A stretch of 59,551 nucleotides of DNA from Bacteroides sp. (GCA_014801535.1 JAAVEA010000005.1:1-59551); one strand, 5' to 3'; positions 1-8,791 are shown, counted from the stretch's first letter. Program-made: numbers and translations. The notes: generated from the sequence alone by a model not told the origin.

Positions 1-105
1 GAATCTATTCAGGTCAAAATTGTTCACCACGGAATTATCCACAGTCGGTTTGCTGCATCCTCCCAGTAGGCAAAGCAGCACGGATAAGGAAAAAATCTTT
101 TTCAT
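1..105 (-). CDS. Lipoprotein, N-terminal part only (runs off the window)
   Basis: The minus strand has an ATG at 105 followed by 35 open codons to the window edge. The translation starts MKKIFSLSVLLCLLGGCSKP, a textbook lipoprotein signal peptide with lipobox LGGC (Cys17). The mature protein is therefore anchored in the cell envelope. The rest lies outside the window, so family and function cannot be judged. Confidence 0.75.
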   Translation of the reverse strand, partial: MKKIFSLSVLLCLLGGCSKPTVDNSVVNNFDLNRF

Positions 106-396
106 GTTGCTTATTTTTTAATTGATTGTAATGGAGTCGTTTAGACTGAATTGATGTGTTCTGTCTTTTTAACAATCACTAAACTAAAAAAGTAAAGGTG
201 CAAAGAATATTTTAACTGTTTTTAAAATTTATTGCCAGACTCTTATGTCGCCGATTGCTATAGCAGGATTCGTTTATGCCTTAATAATACCTGGATTGCT
301 ACTGAGGGATGTTTGCCAAATATGGGTTGGTTTTATAAAAGGGGGTAGAACCGTTTAATTCATTCACGCGTTTAATTAATATATAAAGATATTACT
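106..396. other. Gene-free spacer between divergent genes
   Basis: AT-rich spacer between the divergent lipoprotein and the small acidic protein at 397. It should hold both promoters, but I see no exact TAnnTTTG element in it and no notable repeat. Confidence 0.5.
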
Positions 397-759
397 ATGA
401 CACGTAAAGAACTCACTGATATTATATCCGCTAAGGTGGCGGAAGTGATCGATAACCCCGGGTTCTGGGGAGAGGATCCGCAGATAAGTATAATTCCTAC
501 GACACTGTTGGTAGGAATTGAACGGCACGATGATGCCGATCGTGCGATTGCATTCAGCGACTATGCCATTGAGGAAGATGCTGTGGAGGATGGAGACTAT
601 TCCGAAGACGCCGCAGATTTTCAGTCGGCTTCCGATCCGAAACTTTATCCCGTGTGGACATTGATTGACAACGCTACCAAGAAACCTGATATGAAAAAGA
701 TTCATAAGCTGGTAGATGAATTCATTCCACAGCAGGAGGAGAATCTTTACGCTGAATAA
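397..759 (+). CDS. Small acidic hypothetical protein
   Basis: The protein has 120 residues, is strongly acidic, and has no signal peptide or membrane segment. It begins MTRKELTDIIS and ends EENLYAE. Residues 1-45 look like a short folded unit, the middle (55-80) is very Asp/Glu rich, and the C-terminal third resembles an amphipathic helix pair. I do not recognise the family. It stands alone and is followed by a clear hairpin terminator, which supports it as a real monocistronic gene. The start ATG follows an AT-rich leader without a clear Shine-Dalgarno sequence, as is usual in this window. Confidence 0.7.
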   Translation: MTRKELTDIISAKVAEVIDNPGFWGEDPQISIIPTTLLVGIERHDDADRAIAFSDYAIEEDAVEDGDYSEDAADFQSASDPKLYPVWTLIDNATKKPDMKKIHKLVDEFIPQQEENLYAE

Positions 760-795
760 AAAGGCAAATAATTTAATGTAGATTATTGAAAACAG

Positions 796-832
796 GACGG
801 TGTGTCAAATTTCCGTAATTTGACACACCGTC
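796..832 (+). terminator. Hairpin terminator, also copy 1 of a dispersed palindrome
   Basis: The 16-bp perfect arms GACGGTGTGTCAAATT (796-811) and their complement (817-832) enclose a 5-nt loop and are followed by TTTT. It sits 37 nt after the stop of the upstream gene. A close relative lies at 6734-6769, so this is also a repeated sequence. Confidence 0.8.
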
Positions 833-964
833 TTTTATTGTCGTCCTGCGTATGTGGTCTAAATCACGTTTTGCAATAGCGGAAATGAATTGCTTTGATT
901 CTTCAATTATACTACTATACTACGCTTGATTCATAGACCATTTAACGCATAAACTAAAAAATGC

Positions 965-972
965 TAAATTTG
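965..972 (+). promoter_or_regulatory. Bacteroidetes -7 promoter element TAAATTTG
   Basis: TAAATTTG matches TAnnTTTG. It places transcription start near 979 for the ORF6N gene, so the translation start must lie downstream of that and of the in-frame stop at 995-997. Confidence 0.5.
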
Positions 973-1039
973 CAGAATGGAGAAGAATCAGGGGTAAAAT
1001 CGACAAAATGAGGCACCAGTAATAAGTTATGATAGTGCA

Positions 1040-1888
1040 TTGCTTACTGTACGTATTGAATCGCTAATACACACAATTAGGGATCAGCCAGTGATGATTG
1101 ATCGTGATTTGGCTAGACTTTATGGTGTGGAGACGAAAGTATTAAACCAAGCAGTGAAACGCAATGTTCAACGTTTCCCCCAGGATTTTATGTTTCAACT
1201 GACAAAGGAGGAATGTTTAAGGTCACAAATTGTGACCTTAAAAGAAGGTCGCGGGCATCATCTAAAATATATGCCTTATGTCTTCACCGAAAATGGTGTG
1301 GCGATGCTCAGTAGTGTGTTGCGGTCGGAGAAAGCTATTGAGGTCAACATTCGTATTATGAGAGCTTTCTCTGCAATGCGTAATTTCCTTGTGAATAATG
1401 CAGCCATATTCCAACGTATGGATCAATTGGAAATGAAGCAACTTAAAACTGATGAAAAAGTCGATGCAATTCTTGATAGGCTTGGTGATAATGAGAAACC
1501 GAAGGAGGGAATATTTTTCAACGGCCAGATTTTTGATGCCTACGCTTTGGTTGCTGATCTTATCCGCCAAGCAAAAACTCATATTGTTGTTATTGATAAT
1601 TACCTTGATGATACGGTATTGGTTCAGCTTGCCAAACGTAAGCCGGGGGTGACGGTTGACATTTACGACGGACATATAACGAAGCAACTGCGTCAGGATG
1701 TTGAGAAACACAATGAGCAGTATCCGGGAGTTACATTGCATAAATACACCAAGGCTCATGACCGATTCCTGATAATCGATGAAGATGTTTATCATATCGG
1801 AGCCTCTCTCAAAGATCTCGGCAAGAAACTCTTCGCTTTTTCCAAGATGGAGGTGATGACAGGGTTGCAACTGTTGGCAAATCTATGA
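1040..1888 (+). CDS. ORF6N domain-containing DNA-binding protein
   Basis: About 282 residues. The N-terminal part (residues 5-95: IRDQPVMIDRDLARLYGVETKVLNQAVKRN..FPQDFMFQL..YVFTENGVAMLSSVL) is the ORF6N domain of phage and mobile-element antirepressor-like proteins. Residues 115-150 look coiled-coil. The C-terminal part (160-282) is the phospholipase-D-like extension often joined to ORF6N in Bacteroidetes, with HDRFLIID and HIGASLKDLGKK motifs. There is no in-frame ATG between the stop at 995 and the domain, so the start is TTG at 1040 or a weaker codon such as ATA at 1022. The last 4 bases overlap the next gene (ATGA). Probably a DNA-binding regulator; the target is unknown. Confidence 0.85.
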   Translation: MLTVRIESLIHTIRDQPVMIDRDLARLYGVETKVLNQAVKRNVQRFPQDFMFQLTKEECLRSQIVTLKEGRGHHLKYMPYVFTENGVAMLSSVLRSEKAIEVNIRIMRAFSAMRNFLVNNAAIFQRMDQLEMKQLKTDEKVDAILDRLGDNEKPKEGIFFNGQIFDAYALVADLIRQAKTHIVVIDNYLDDTVLVQLAKRKPGVTVDIYDGHITKQLRQDVEKHNEQYPGVTLHKYTKAHDRFLIIDEDVYHIGASLKDLGKKLFAFSKMEVMTGLQLLANL

Positions 1889-3507
1889 ATAATCCTTTTG
1901 ATTACATACCGAGTGCGGAGTGTGAGGAGGCTTTCAGTAAGTTGGTGGCTCGCGCGGAGACCTTGAAAGGGAGCAGTAGGCCTGAGGACATCAATTTCTG
2001 TCGCGAACTGGAGGAGGGGAAGATGCTCGGTGTGCTGATTGCAAAGGATAAGGAGGGAGCGAGTCATACTTTGTATGCCTTCTCCGGACAATTGGGCGAC
2101 CGGGGTTTTCATTTCCCGGGATTTGTGGAGCCTGTTTTCGATTACCTTCAGCCCACTGGATATTTCAAAACAAAGGAGAGAGAAATTTCTCAACAGAACA
2201 GAGATATTACCCTCTATGAGGAGGAGACCTTGGGCCGGATAAACGAGGAATATGAACAGGCAAAAAGGAGATATGATGCTGAATTATCGGAATATAGGGA
2301 GAAGTTTCGCCTGTCGAAATTGGAAAGAAAAGCACGTAGGGAGTCCGGATTGGCAGATGAAGCTGAGTTGGCTTCAATGATAAGGCAGAGTCAGTTTGAG
2401 AAAGCGGAACTCAACCGACATAAAAAGAGATTGAAAGCGGAACTCGAACCGTTTGAAAGCAAACTTAAGGAAGCTCAGTCTCATCTGGCCTCACTTAAAG
2501 AGAGACGCCGTTCCGATTCGGAAGCTCTGCAGGATTGGCTATTTATAAATTTCAGATTGCTCAACGCACGCGGAGAATGGAAGAGCCTTAAAGAGATCTT
2601 TGCTGAAACTTCCTTGAAGATACCACCATCGGGCGCAGGGGAATGTTGTGCTCCGAAATTGTTGCAGTCTGCCTATCTGCAGGACTGGCAACCGGTGGCA
2701 ATGGCTGAATATTGGTATGGAAAGCCGAAAGGAGGAGAGGTACGGAGGCACGGTGAATCTTATCCGGCGTGTCGTGGCAAATGTATCCCCGTGTTGAGCT
2801 GGATGCTTCAAGGTCTTCCCATTCATCCTCCGATTGAAAATGAAAGCCATTCGATTAAAACCCCTGAGCCGGAGATTATATATGAAAACCGCTGGTTTTG
2901 TGTAGTCAATAAACCGAGCGGGATGCTTTCCGTGCCGGGTAAAGGGCCTGCCATCTCCCTCCAGAAATGGCTTGAAGAGAAATATGGGCCTGAGAGGAGC
3001 GTAAAACTCGCTCACAGGCTCGACCAAGACACTTCAGGTTTGGTGGTGGCCACGTTCGGTGACCTCTCTTTCAAAGTGATGCAGTCTCTTTTTGCCCGAC
3101 GTAGAGTGAGGAAAACGTATATTGCTGACTTGGAAGGGGATTATGTATCCGGAGGCATCCCTGGAAAAGGACGTATCGAACTACCTCTTTCTCCCGATTG
3201 GCTCGACCGACCGCGTCAGCGGGTGGATCATGAAGGAGGGAAAGAGGCGGTGACGGAATATGAATTTGTAGCCGTCTCCGAAGGGCGTAGCCGGATAGAG
3301 TTTCATCCGCTCACAGGGCGAACCCATCAATTGCGTGTCCACTCAGCCTCAGAGTCAGGTCTTGGAATGCCGATAGTCGGCGACCGCCTTTATGGGAAAA
3401 GAGGAGGTAAAGCGACGGAACGGCTTCATCTTCACGCGAAGAAGATAGAATTTACCTTTCCGATAGATAATGAATATTATAGTTTTGAACTCCCTGTGCC
3501 GTTTTGA
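1885..3507 (+). CDS. RluA-family RNA pseudouridine synthase with long N-terminal extension
   Basis: The 540-residue protein converts uridine to pseudouridine in rRNA or tRNA. The C-terminal 210 residues are the catalytic domain. They carry the NKPSGMLSVPG strand, the AHRLDQDTSGLVV motif with catalytic Asp380, and the GRTHQLRVH motif near the end. Residues 100-220 are highly charged and predicted coiled coil; the first 330 residues are an extension seen in large Bacteroidetes members and not in E. coli RluA (about 220 residues). The start ATG overlaps the stop of the ORF6N gene by 4 bases, so the two are likely translationally coupled. The exact target nucleotide cannot be assigned. Confidence 0.88.
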   Translation: MNNPFDYIPSAECEEAFSKLVARAETLKGSSRPEDINFCRELEEGKMLGVLIAKDKEGASHTLYAFSGQLGDRGFHFPGFVEPVFDYLQPTGYFKTKEREISQQNRDITLYEEETLGRINEEYEQAKRRYDAELSEYREKFRLSKLERKARRESGLADEAELASMIRQSQFEKAELNRHKKRLKAELEPFESKLKEAQSHLASLKERRRSDSEALQDWLFINFRLLNARGEWKSLKEIFAETSLKIPPSGAGECCAPKLLQSAYLQDWQPVAMAEYWYGKPKGGEVRRHGESYPACRGKCIPVLSWMLQGLPIHPPIENESHSIKTPEPEIIYENRWFCVVNKPSGMLSVPGKGPAISLQKWLEEKYGPERSVKLAHRLDQDTSGLVVATFGDLSFKVMQSLFARRRVRKTYIADLEGDYVSGGIPGKGRIELPLSPDWLDRPRQRVDHEGGKEAVTEYEFVAVSEGRSRIEFHPLTGRTHQLRVHSASESGLGMPIVGDRLYGKRGGKATERLHLHAKKIEFTFPIDNEYYSFELPVPF

Positions 3508-3549
3508 ATGAAGAATTATTAATTTAAAAAATTTGCAGGTAAAGTCGGA

Positions 3550-4554
3550 TCAGATACCGAGAATCTCATCTATCTCCCTCAATTCTTCCTGAGAGAAAGA
3601 TAGGTTGTTCAGGCAGCCAAGGCTATCGCGAATCTGACCAACGGAACTGCTTCCGATAATCACTGAAGCCACACTGCAGTCTTTCAAAAGCCAGGCGAGC
3701 GACATCTGAGTCAAGGTCTGCCCGCGTTTGGAGGCCACTGCATTAAGCCGTTCCAGTTTAGCCACTAACTCAGGCGTAATCCTCTCCGGTTTGAGGAACT
3801 TGCCAATCGAAGCCCTCGAGCCCTCGGGAATGCCGTTAAGGTAACGGTCGGTCAAAATGCCCTGCTCAAGAGGGGAGAAGGCGGTGAATCCCACACCGTT
3901 CTCCTTAGCCTGACGCACGATTCCCTCCTTCTCTTTATTACGGTCCATCATATTGTAACGTCCCTGATATACAAGACAAGGGGTGTCGTGGGCTGCAAGA
4001 TAATCGTAAGCAAACTGAGATGCTTCGTAAGGCCACTGGGAGATTCCGACATATAAGGCCTTTCCCTGACGCACCATATCCACGAGAGCCTGAAGAGTTT
4101 CCTCCATCGGAGTTTCCGGGTCGAAACGGTGACTATAGAATATATCCACATACTCGAGATTCATTCTTTGCAGACTCTGGTTAAGGGAAGCCATGAGGTA
4201 TTTACGCGAACCCCAGTTGCCGTAAGGCCCGGGCCACATGTCATGACCGGCTTTCGTGGTGATCACCATCTCGTCACGATAAGGACGGAAAGAGCCGTGC
4301 ATTATGCGTCCGAAAGTTTCCTCGGCCGAGCCGTATGAAGGCCCGTAATTATTGGCAAGGTCAAAACAGGTGATTCCATTGTCGAAAGCGAAATGAAGCA
4401 TCTCGCGACTATTGGAAAGAGAGTTCACATCTCCGAAATTATGCCAGAGACCCAACGAGATGCGAGGAAGCAGAAGGCCGCTTCGGCCACAGCGTTCATA
4501 TTTCATTCCGTTGTTATAACGGCTGTCGGAGGCATAATAGGGAGGGTTAATCAT
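3550..4554 (-). CDS. Aldo/keto reductase (YghZ/Gpr-like)
   Basis: The 334-residue NADPH-dependent oxidoreductase most resembles E. coli YghZ (L-glyceraldehyde 3-phosphate reductase). The catalytic tetrad is visible: Asp65 and Tyr70 in CFDLANNYG, Lys101 in TTKAGHDMWPGPYG, and His142 in IFYSHRFDP. The C-terminal cofactor-binding end IIGSSSVGQIRDSL is intact. It is convergent with the pseudouridine synthase and divergent from the PAS gene, from which it is separated by a perfect 40-bp palindrome holding a promoter element for each. Cytosolic carbonyl or methylglyoxal detoxification is the usual role; the substrate here is an inference. Confidence 0.9.
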   Translation of the reverse strand: MINPPYYASDSRYNNGMKYERCGRSGLLLPRISLGLWHNFGDVNSLSNSREMLHFAFDNGITCFDLANNYGPSYGSAEETFGRIMHGSFRPYRDEMVITTKAGHDMWPGPYGNWGSRKYLMASLNQSLQRMNLEYVDIFYSHRFDPETPMEETLQALVDMVRQGKALYVGISQWPYEASQFAYDYLAAHDTPCLVYQGRYNMMDRNKEKEGIVRQAKENGVGFTAFSPLEQGILTDRYLNGIPEGSRASIGKFLKPERITPELVAKLERLNAVASKRGQTLTQMSLAWLLKDCSVASVIIGSSSVGQIRDSLGCLNNLSFSQEELREIDEILGI

Positions 4555-4609
4555 AATCGGAAAAAATTTAAAGTTACTGATCTTATATCTAATGATAGGT
4601 TATATACGG

Positions 4610-4649
4610 CAAAGGTACATAAAAAAATTCATTTTTTTATGTACCTTTG
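4610..4649. promoter_or_regulatory. Mirror-symmetric divergent promoter/operator palindrome
   Basis: Perfect inverted repeat with 19-bp arms (4610-4628 and 4631-4649) around a 2-bp centre. Each arm ends outward in TACCTTTG, a match to TAnnTTTG: on the plus strand at 4642-4649 toward the PAS gene, and on the minus strand at 4617-4610 toward the aldo/keto reductase. The two -7 elements thus lie back to back inside one palindrome. Confidence 0.7.
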
Positions 4650-4652
4650 CAT

Positions 4653-5006
4653 ATGGAAAATATAAATCTGCCCGAATGGGCTTTCGGAATGAATTGCGCG
4701 GTGACTGTGGTTGACACCGATTGCCGCATCATCTATATGAACGAACGTTCGCGCCAGACCTTTGCCAAGCGCGGGGGAGGTGAGCTTATCGGCCACAACA
4801 TAATGGATTATCACAACGATCGTTCCAAAGATATAATACGTCGCCTTCTGAGAGAGGGAGGATCGAATGCATACACCATCTGGAAAGAGGGCGTGAAAAA
4901 GATGATTTATCAGACCGTCTGGCATAAGGCCGATGGCAGCCTCGGTGGATTAGTGGAACTATCAATGATTATTCCCGAAGATATGCCTCATTATGTGAGG
5001 AAGTAG
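4653..5006 (+). CDS. Single PAS-domain protein
   Basis: About 117 residues from the ATG at 4653, comprising one PAS fold with nothing attached: WAFGMNCAVTVVDTDCRIIYMNERS, then ELIGHNIMDYH, then the C-terminal strands YQTVWHKADGSLGGLVELSMII. Stand-alone PAS proteins in Bacteroidetes are usually small cytosolic sensors that bind a ligand or partner. The -7 element ends only 4 bases before the ATG, so the mRNA would be leaderless or nearly so. An upstream TTG at 4647 lies inside the promoter element and is unlikely to be the start. It is tail-to-tail with mnmD, with 28 bases between. Confidence 0.8.
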   Translation: MENINLPEWAFGMNCAVTVVDTDCRIIYMNERSRQTFAKRGGGELIGHNIMDYHNDRSKDIIRRLLREGGSNAYTIWKEGVKKMIYQTVWHKADGSLGGLVELSMIIPEDMPHYVRK

Positions 5007-5034
5007 GCTTATTGATGAGGCAGGAGATGAGTAA

Positions 5035-5697
5035 TCAGGGTTTGACAGCCCTCAACACCTCCCTTTTTCCGGCAGGAGGCCCGGGAAGACGCTCGGTGAT
5101 GAAGCCTGTCTGCTGAAGCATACGACGGATTGAGCCTTTGGCGCAATAAGTGGTAAGTATTGCTCCCGGATTCATCACATCGTAAAGTTTGTGGAAGAGG
5201 GATTCATCCCACATCTCGGGTTGCTTCTCCGGGGCAAATGCATCGAAATATACCACATCGAGATTACCCGGAATATCCATGGTAAGAAGATTCTCTTGAA
5301 TCTTTATCAAGGTAAAGAATGGGTTAATACTTACGGGTTTATTCCATTCAGCATCATTAATTTCCTTAAACAAAAACCGATATTCTTCTGGCTGACAAGG
5401 CAGGAGTGTGTCGGTTATCTGTTTGGAAAGAGGGTATCGTTCAACGGAGTAATAATAGGTGTGTATCTTTGCATCGAGAGCTGCTTTTGCCGTTAGCACA
5501 GCATTGAGTCCGGTTCCAAAACCGACTTCAAACACTCTTACCCGGTCTCTGTTTTCCCAAGCCTTTCTCCATCCTAAATCCACATAAATATGTGTGCTTT
5601 CGGCCAAAGCTCCCTTCACTGAATGATAATGCTCGTCAATATCCTTGCGGTAAAGGGTAGGGGAGCCGTCGGCTGTTCTTTCAATCTCTACTTTCAT
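5035..5697 (-). CDS. mnmD: tRNA 5-methylaminomethyl-2-thiouridine methyltransferase MnmD
   Basis: This 220-residue stand-alone version of the MnmC methyltransferase domain (DUF752) carries out the final methylation of mnm5s2U at the wobble position of tRNAs. The SAM-binding loop VFEVGFGTGLNAVL is at residues 55-68. The family motif DVVYFDAFAPEKQPEMWDE lies near 168-186, and the end GFITERLPGPPAGKREVLRA is diagnostic. The FAD-dependent oxidase half of enterobacterial MnmC is absent, as usual in Bacteroidetes. It is divergent from msrAB. Confidence 0.9.
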   Translation of the reverse strand: MKVEIERTADGSPTLYRKDIDEHYHSVKGALAESTHIYVDLGWRKAWENRDRVRVFEVGFGTGLNAVLTAKAALDAKIHTYYYSVERYPLSKQITDTLLPCQPEEYRFLFKEINDAEWNKPVSINPFFTLIKIQENLLTMDIPGNLDVVYFDAFAPEKQPEMWDESLFHKLYDVMNPGAILTTYCAKGSIRRMLQQTGFITERLPGPPAGKREVLRAVKP

Positions 5698-5732
5698 AGT
5701 GCAAATGTAAGGAAAATATATGGAAATTTTAG

Positions 5733-5740
5733 TAAATTTG
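5733..5740 (+). promoter_or_regulatory. -7 promoter element TAAATTTG (msrAB)
   Basis: TAAATTTG lies 23 bases before the first possible msrAB start and 50 before the likelier one at 5791. Confidence 0.5.
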
Positions 5741-5763
5741 TAGCAGTTTACTTCGGTAAATAA

Positions 5764-6735
5764 ATGAATTCGATAATAAATGACTTGCTTATGGAAAAGA
5801 AAATATATTTAGCCGGGGGATGTTTCTGGGGAACGGACCATCTGTTCTCGCTCATTGAAGGAGTGAAAAAGACGGTTGCCGGATACGCGAACAGCGATAT
5901 CCCTTATCCTACTTACGAAATGGTATGTACCGGGCGCACCGGAGCAGCCGAGACAGTGGAGGTGGTTTATGATGATTCAAAGATCGGACTGACTGAGCTT
6001 CTCTCAATCTATTTCCGCAGTATCGACCCGACCACGCTTAACCGGCAGGGAAACGATATAGGCACTCAATACCGTACAGGTATCTATTACACCGACCCGC
6101 AGGACGTGGAGGTTATTGATGCTTTTGTGGCAGCCGTGCAGCGACGGTATGCACAACCTTTGGCAGTGGAGGTTGCACCCTTGCGTAACTTCTATCCTGC
6201 TGAAGTGTATCATCAGGAATATCTCTATAAGAATCCTAATGGTTATTGCCACATCAATCCTGCCCTTTTCGAGGAGGTGAAAACGAGGAAAGCTCCGAAG
6301 ACAGAAAAGGCCGAACTGAGGGAACGGCTCACCCCTCTGCAGTGGGAGGTGACGCAGAACGGAGCCACAGAGCGACCCTTTGTGAATGAATATGATCATG
6401 AATTTCGGAAAGGTATATATGTTGATATAACCGATGGAACGCCTCTTTTCATTTCGTCGAGGAAATATGATTCCGGATGCGGTTGGCCTGCATTTACACG
6501 CCCCATAGATTCCTCCTTGATTACGGAACATACCGACAAATCATTCGGCCGTGTAAGAACCGAAGTTCGTTCGGCCTCAAGTGGTTCGCATTTAGGCCAT
6601 GTCTTCCCCGACGGTCCGGCCTCAGAAGGAGGATTGCGCTACTGTATCAATTCCGCTTCCCTCCGCTTCATCCCCGTAGAGGATATGGAAAAAGAGGGAT
6701 ATGGGGAGTATATTGATATGATAGATAATAAATAA
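5764..6735 (+). CDS. msrAB: Bifunctional peptide methionine sulfoxide reductase MsrA/MsrB
   Basis: This fusion reduces both epimers of methionine sulfoxide in oxidised proteins. MsrA comes first (residues 13-165) with catalytic Cys20 in GGCFWG and the [13 protein letters not shown] motifs. MsrB follows (185-315) with [21 protein letters not shown] and catalytic Cys294 in LRYCINSAS. The CxxC zinc pairs of many MsrB proteins are missing (RSASSGS in their place), so this is the metal-free type. A second in-frame ATG at 5791 ([10 protein letters not shown]) fits the family N-terminus better than 5764. No signal peptide is seen with either start, so it is probably cytosolic. Confidence 0.93.
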   Translation: MNSIINDLLMEKKIYLAGGCFWGTDHLFSLIEGVKKTVAGYANSDIPYPTYEMVCTGRTGAAETVEVVYDDSKIGLTELLSIYFRSIDPTTLNRQGNDIGTQYRTGIYYTDPQDVEVIDAFVAAVQRRYAQPLAVEVAPLRNFYPAEVYHQEYLYKNPNGYCHINPALFEEVKTRKAPKTEKAELRERLTPLQWEVTQNGATERPFVNEYDHEFRKGIYVDITDGTPLFISSRKYDSGCGWPAFTRPIDSSLITEHTDKSFGRVRTEVRSASSGSHLGHVFPDGPASEGGLRYCINSASLRFIPVEDMEKEGYGEYIDMIDNK

Positions 6736-6769
6736 CGGTGTGCCAAAATTTCACGTTTTGACACACCGT
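6734..6769. repeat. Dispersed palindrome, copy 2 (terminator-like)
   Basis: ACGGTGTGCCAAAA and its near-complement enclose a short loop, with one mismatch on the plus strand that becomes a G-U pair on the minus strand. Outer arms are the same as in the hairpin at 796-832. It begins just at the msrAB stop and lies between convergent genes, so it may terminate both. Confidence 0.65.
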
Positions 6770-6823
6770 CGGCATTGGAAGTCGTAGTATATTATAGGGT
6801 AAGTAGTGGTTTCGGTGATAATA

Positions 6824-7273
6824 TTACATCATAGAGCTGGCAAGTTTGGCTGCAATCTTATTCATGCGTGCAATCTGGGCAGTGGTCATTTCATTTTCAG
6901 CATTCTCCAGTTTGTTGCCGAGAGATTCGGCCTGCTCAACCAAAGATGCGTATTCAGTCATCGCACTCATGTCGCCTCCCATCACCTTTTTCGACAAAGA
7001 AGCGAGCTTATTGCAATAACTTTCATATTCATCAAGAATCTTATCCCAGTTTTCACTTGAAGAGGTTTTCTTTTCTTCTACCGGAGCCTCAGCTTCGACA
7101 ACCTCGGCCACCTCTGTTACCGCAACAGTGTCTGCAACAGTAGAAACGGAATCCGGCATATAGGATTCAGACACAGTCTCATCGCTGCTTGAGTCATCGG
7201 TTTTCTTATCGCCGCCGCAGGAAGTGAGGGCAAAAACTGTGGCTGAGATGCACAAATACTTGATAGTTTTCAT
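6824..7273 (-). CDS. Small lipoprotein, coiled-coil C-terminus
   Basis: The protein has 149 residues, with signal peptide MKTIKYLCISATVFALTSC and lipobox Cys19. Residues 20-70 are a disordered Asp/Glu/Val/Ser-rich linker. Residues 72-149 are predicted helical with two heptad-like stretches (WDKILDEYESYCNKLASLSKK and MTEYASLVEQAESLGNKLENAE), resembling the small DUF6591-type helical domain of Bacteroidetes lipoproteins. Function is unknown. It is preceded by its own promoter and appears monocistronic. Confidence 0.8.
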   Translation of the reverse strand: MKTIKYLCISATVFALTSCGGDKKTDDSSSDETVSESYMPDSVSTVADTVAVTEVAEVVEAEAPVEEKKTSSSENWDKILDEYESYCNKLASLSKKVMGGDMSAMTEYASLVEQAESLGNKLENAENEMTTAQIARMNKIAAKLASSMM

Positions 7274-7307
7274 TCTAAATCGTTGTTTAAGTTAATTTTG
7301 TATTTTG

Positions 7308-7315
7308 CAAAATTA
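7308..7315 (-). promoter_or_regulatory. -7 promoter element TAATTTTG (minus strand)
   Basis: Plus-strand CAAAATTA reads TAATTTTG on the minus strand, 35 bases upstream of the lipoprotein start at 7273. A second TAATTTTG lies on the plus strand at 7293-7300 in the same spacer. Confidence 0.5.
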
Positions 7316-7424
7316 ATATCGCATAGATAATAAAGCAAATTCCATTTTAGTCCAATTTTAATGAATGGATAGCGTGTGAACAGATTCAATTGAAGGGGCG
7401 TTCTTAAATATATATAGCTTAATT

Positions 7425-8714
7425 ATGGAAAACACAGATACTTCATCAACCCAAAAATCCTTACAGGGCGATTTACCGATGGGCGGCCCCGGTCCGTCGG
7501 GAGGATACTACGCCTTTCTTATAATCTATCTTGTATTGCTGAGTGCATTCGGTTCGTTTGTAAATGATATGTACCTGCCGACTCTTCCGGAGATGGTAAG
7601 ATCATTTCATACTACCCGCTCCACCGTTCAGCTCGGCTTGACCTTCGGAATGATAGGTCTCGGCTTCGGTGAGCTTATATTGGGACCACTGAGCGACAGA
7701 TTCGGAAGAAAGCCGATATTGATAGGAGCTCTCGTGGTCTTTGCCATCGGAGCGGCCTGCAGTGTATGGTCGAAAACAATACATGAATTTCTTTTCTGGC
7801 GACTAATTCAGGGTCTTGGGGCATCCGGCGGTTATTTTCTTGCGCGTACCATTCCGGCCGATCTTTATAAAGGACGAGCTTTAGCCAAGGTGATGGCGTT
7901 GGTTGGAGCCATAAATGGATTCGCGCCGGCCAGTGCCCCGGTTATCGGTGGATTGGTGGCACGTTCAGTAGGTTGGCAAGGGATCTTCTGGATTCTTTTC
8001 GGATTCAGTGTTTTGCTGCTCATTCTTACCCCTGCCTTTAAGGAATCGCTACCGAAATCGCGTCGTGTCACCGGACATTTTGGAGTGGCCTTCAAAAACT
8101 ATCTTGTTCTCGCGCACAACCGTCATTTCGTGGTGCATGTCATGCTTAAAGGCGCTGCACTTGGAGTGCTCTTCGCCTATATCTCCTCCGCACCATTCAT
8201 CATTCAGGATCACTACGGATTCACCCAGCTTCAGTTCGGACTCTTCATGGGTTTCAATGCGCTGTTTGTGGCGTGCGGAGCCACACTTGCCCTGCACTTC
8301 AAGCCGCTGAAACGCGCAGCTGTGTTCGGAGGACGAGGCTTGCTATTGGTGGCGATTGCCCAGTTCGTATGCTTTTATACGGTAAATAACGTATGGGTCT
8401 ATGAAGCCCTCAACCTCCCGATGCTTGTCTGCTTAGGAATGCTCTTCACCGTAGGCAACACCCTTGCAATGAACGAGGGGCGCGAATGTGCCGGCGATGC
8501 GTCAGCGCTCATAGGCCTGATGGGATATGTGTTCGGAGCCACCGTCAGTCCCTTGGTAGGACTCGGTGATATGCTTCATTCCACAGCAATCACCATTCTT
8601 ATCCTGTCGGTGTTGGTTTTGATTTTTACCCGTATGTCGCGCGTGCTTCCTGCGGATCTTGCGGCAACCCCACAAAGCGCAGGGCGTGCGGCCGCTCCCG
8701 AGCTTCCGAAATAA
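7425..8714 (+). CDS. MFS drug exporter, Bcr/CflA family
   Basis: The 429-residue inner-membrane protein has about 12 predicted membrane segments. After a 28-residue Gly/Pro-rich tail the first segment begins FLIIYLVLLSAFGSF. The family signatures are present: DMYLPTLPEM after TM1, GPLSDRFGRKPIL between TM2 and TM3, and RLIQGLGASGGYFLAR in TM4. Members export chloramphenicol, bicyclomycin, sulfonamides or cysteine by proton antiport; the substrate here is unknown. The last 25 residues are Ala/Pro-rich and disordered. It seems to be a single gene. Confidence 0.9.
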   Translation: MENTDTSSTQKSLQGDLPMGGPGPSGGYYAFLIIYLVLLSAFGSFVNDMYLPTLPEMVRSFHTTRSTVQLGLTFGMIGLGFGELILGPLSDRFGRKPILIGALVVFAIGAACSVWSKTIHEFLFWRLIQGLGASGGYFLARTIPADLYKGRALAKVMALVGAINGFAPASAPVIGGLVARSVGWQGIFWILFGFSVLLLILTPAFKESLPKSRRVTGHFGVAFKNYLVLAHNRHFVVHVMLKGAALGVLFAYISSAPFIIQDHYGFTQLQFGLFMGFNALFVACGATLALHFKPLKRAAVFGGRGLLLVAIAQFVCFYTVNNVWVYEALNLPMLVCLGMLFTVGNTLAMNEGRECAGDASALIGLMGYVFGATVSPLVGLGDMLHSTAITILILSVLVLIFTRMSRVLPADLAATPQSAGRAAAPELPK

Positions 8715-8761
8715 TATGGCAGGTAAAAATGACAGGTCTTTTAGATAAGGAGAATTTTTTC

Positions 8762-8769
8762 TAAATTTG
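8762..8769 (+). promoter_or_regulatory. -7 promoter element TAAATTTG
   Basis: TAAATTTG lies 22 bases before the ATG of the beta-propeller lipoprotein, giving a very short leader. Confidence 0.5.
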
Positions 8770-8791
8770 CATCCAATCTATATGACTTATC

